Positions 61,889-64,000 of a stretch of 64,000 nucleotides of DNA are shown here, in pieces. Location: contig CANJKZ010000978.1 of assembly GCA_947471745.1 (NCBI GenBank), positions 495,501-559,500 on the forward strand, in the 5' to 3' direction. How positions within the stretch are numbered: position 1 is the first letter of the stretch; every line of letters starts with the position of its first letter. A program made the position numbers and the translations under genes. A model generated the notes under the pieces. The model was not told the origin of the DNA and did not search any database. It saw only the letters and a program-made list of their open reading frames with translations. Origin of the DNA: Closterium sp. Naga37s-1. Taxonomy: Eukaryota > Streptophyta > Zygnematophyceae > Desmidiales > Closteriaceae.

Positions 61889-62909
61889 TGTTATAGTCTA
61901 GAGTCCACTTAGGGGTCGTAGATGCCCTTGAAACCACCTAAGCAGAATCTGATGACTTCGAACCGCCTCTGTTCAAAACGCCGTCACGATCAGCTCCGAT
62001 AACAAACGAGGCTGAAACTTGGACTGACGTTAGCTTCAGGTGTCTGCTTTCCAACGGTATATGGCTTGCTTTCATCAGAGGTGTATGCGCTACGCAATGA
62101 ACAAAAACGTAAGCTCGGCTGAAAAACGAGTAGCTTCATTGATGCAAGGAAGAGGTTGAGTACAACATTGCCTAGGGGACTCTTAAGGGGTTGGGACCAT
62201 CCTGGGAACTCAGAGAAGGTTGAGTCCTAGGGGAGAAAGGCTAGAGAAGGATGGGAAACGTCCTAGCTAGGTCAGCAAAGCCAACCACACTTGGATGTTC
62301 AGAGCTGTACTCAAGGCTACCAATAGTGAGTCAAGCCAACCATGAGTCAGCTTGTCTTCCCACTTGCACCCTTTTGCAAGCTGCTACCAGGAAGAACACA
62401 CTTCTCAAAAGGAGGGTGGTAGAGTCCCACTTGACCACCTGTACTTCTTGTCTCATTCTCTGTCCCTGCACCATTGGCATGACAACAATGAAAGGGTGGC
62501 AAGGGAAATGCTGCCAACAGTGCACCATGACTACGGAACAGTAACTTTCGACAGCTGTCACGTGCTGCTCCGATGCTGGGTTGTCCTGAAACTCGGTGAC
62601 CACCTGCACAACATGGCACAGGATTGCCACACCGATTTTCAGACCAATCAGAGCTCGGTAGATGGGTCAGCAGCCGAAATGGTGAACTCGGGTGTTACCA
62701 AAAAAGAGTAACACACACTTCCGGGATGCCATAAGTCTTGAAACTAAAAAATGTTGCCATGCCTTGTAAACTGCTTCAAAAATTCTGAAACTTTGAGGGT
62801 TTGAAGAACACATGTTGAAGCACCACCCCACAAAATTCCAGAAGCTGAGCAGGCTTGTAGGCTGAATGGGAGAGCGATGACCGTGACACTATACTACTTT
62901 GGCACAACA
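61889..62909 (-). repeat. 5' LTR of element D (1021 bp)
   Basis: Ends TGTT...AACA. It includes a CTTGCATCAATGAAGC stretch on the sense strand that may lie near the RNA end. Flanked outside by ACATC. Confidence 0.96.
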
Positions 62910-64000
62910 ACATCGTCAGTGGCATGTGGATTTTCAGGGTGAAGCGGCCGCCGGGTTCTCCGCCTGTCTTCAAGGCGCGTTACGTGGCTCGAGGCTTCAG
63001 TCAGCGGCAGGGAGTTGACTACTTTCAGACCTTCTCCCCGACCCCGAAGATGACCACTCTTCGGGTTCTGCTGCACGTTGCTGCTCAGCGTGACTACGAG
63101 CTTCACTCCCTTGACTTCAGCACTGCTTTCCTACAGGGCAGTCTGCACGAGGAGATCTGGCTGCGCCGCCCACCTGGCTTCACTGGGTCGTTTCCTGCTG
63201 GTACCTAGTGGAGCCTCCGGCGGCCAGTCTACGGTCTCTGCCAGGCGCCACGCGAGTGGCACGACACACTGAGGACTACGCTTGCGGCTCTTGGGTTTGC
63301 TCCTTCCACTGCTGACCCGTCGCTGTTTCTTCGCACCGACACTTTGCTGCCGCCGTTCTACATCCTCGTGTACGTCGACGACTTGGTGTTTGCTACAGCT
63401 GACACTGCTGGACTCGCCCACGTGAAGTCCGAGCTGCAGAAGAGACACATGTGCACAGACCTGGGTGAAGTGCGCAGCTATCTTGGCTTGCAGATCACCC
63501 AGGACAGAGCACGGCGCACCATTACTCTGACTCAGTGACACATGGTGCAGCAGGTCCTTCAGCGCTTTGACTTCACGTACTCCTCGCCTCAGGCCACTCC
63601 TCTGTCTACTCGCCACTCGCTCTCAGCTCTGCCTTCGGATGAGTCCGTAGAGCCGAGTGGCCCGTACCCAGAGCTTGTTGGCTGCCTCATGTACCTGATG
63701 ACCTGCACTCGACCTGACCTAGCATACCCTCTGAGCATCTTGGCACGCTATGTTGCTCCTGGGAGACACCGACCAGAGCACATGGCTGCAGCGAAGAGGG
63801 TGTTGCGCTACTTGTGCAGTACTTCGGGCTTGGGGCTAGTGCTTGGAGGGCGGAGTCCAGTGGTCCTCACTGGTCACGCAGACGCGTCTTGGGTTGACGA
63901 CCTGGCTACTCAGCGGTCGTCACAGGGTTACACCTTCAGCCTTGGTTCCGGCTCTGTTTCGTGGCGGTCTACTCGCTCGTCTTCTGTTCTCAGCTCCAGC
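62910..64000 (+). pseudogene. Element N reverse transcriptase and RNase H
   Basis: VSGMWIFRVKRPPGSPPVFK, FSQRQGVDYFQTFSPTPK (Arg kept, no TGA here), LDFSTAFLQGSLHEE, then a TAG near 63207 (GT-WSL) in place of Gln, VYGLCQAPREWHDTL, an intact YVDDLVFATADTAG, and a TGA at 63536-63538 that replaces Ser in LTQSHMVQ. RNase H begins with VLTGHADASWVDD and SLGSGSVSWRS and is cut by the window end. Two single-base stops only; otherwise nearly identical to the G protein. Confidence 0.9.

Larger units (their letters stand above)
56168..62909 (-). mobile_element. Complete copia element D, probably recent
   Basis: 6742 bp on the minus strand: LTRs 61889-62909 (5') and 56168-57184 (3'), perfect duplication ACATC on both sides, canonical primer site, purine tract and one open gag-pol frame. 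The LTRs differ by eye at about ten places including a short indel in ~1020 bp, i.e. about 1 percent. Its long LTRs, standard CCHC knuckle and lack of repeat leader set it apart from the short-LTR group. Confidence 0.97.
56061..64000 (+). mobile_element. Copia element N, G-like, split by D, runs off the window
   Basis: Plus-strand polymerase segment 56061-56167 and 62910-64000, interrupted by D with target duplication ACATC (56163-56167, 62910-62914). It is a very close sibling of minus-strand G: same residues at many family-variable sites (VYGLCQAPREWHDTL, TDTLLPPFYILVY, RFDFTYSSPQ). Its 5' part is missing at the M junction and its end lies beyond 64000. Confidence 0.9.

Overview
The window is a eukaryotic heterochromatin-like block made almost entirely of Ty1/copia LTR retrotransposons. 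I see no host gene, rRNA, tRNA or CRISPR array. The pol order (protease, integrase, reverse transcriptase, RNase H), the initiator-tRNA-Met-like primer sites and the TNT1-type proteins fit a green-lineage (streptophyte) nuclear genome. The GC-rich leaders make a charophyte alga or non-seed plant my guess, but nothing here fixes the species.

Elements are named here by letter. Left part, 1-29945: a Russian-doll stack. F (+, 27786-29945) is split by E (-, 21623-27785). E is split by A (+, 1-4351 and 20062-21622). A is split by B (+, 4352-20061, target duplication AGAGT). B is split by C (+, 10267-17668, duplication TGCTG) and by a solo LTR of family D (18553-19573, duplication TTGCT). C has two LTRs that look identical and one open gag-pol frame of 1974 codons, so it is the youngest and most likely active element. 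F has also taken a 228-bp insertion of unknown class.

Middle, 29946-49609: minus-strand elements. G (30053-37540) is nearly intact but for two frameshifts. P is a gag start plus LTR of an A-like family (37541-38889). An AT-richer unclassified island with imperfect tandem repeats follows (38890-39757). H is a 3' half element (39758 to about 42095) fused to a G-type leader and LTR (to 42609). J (42610-49609) is broken and carries solo LTR K. Flanking TAAAT copies at 30048 and 42610 pair the two outermost G-type LTRs, so this block has been rearranged.

Right part, 49610-64000: L is an RNase H scrap (-). M (+, 49898-56060) lost its 3' end at a junction with N (+). N is split by a complete D element (-, 56168-62909, duplication ACATC) with an intact 1535-codon gag-pol, and runs off the window.

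Two biochemical groups occur. Families B, C, E, G, H, J, L, M and N share 119-133 bp LTRs, a long GC-rich repeat-filled leader, a gag with a glycine-rich tract and an unusual C-X13-C-X3-H-X4-C motif, and a long repetitive linker between integrase and reverse transcriptase. A, P and D have LTRs near 1 kb; A and D have a standard CCHC knuckle. F is a further separate family. Each element encodes or once encoded the proteins for its own capsid, processing, cDNA synthesis and integration; only C and D look able to supply them now.
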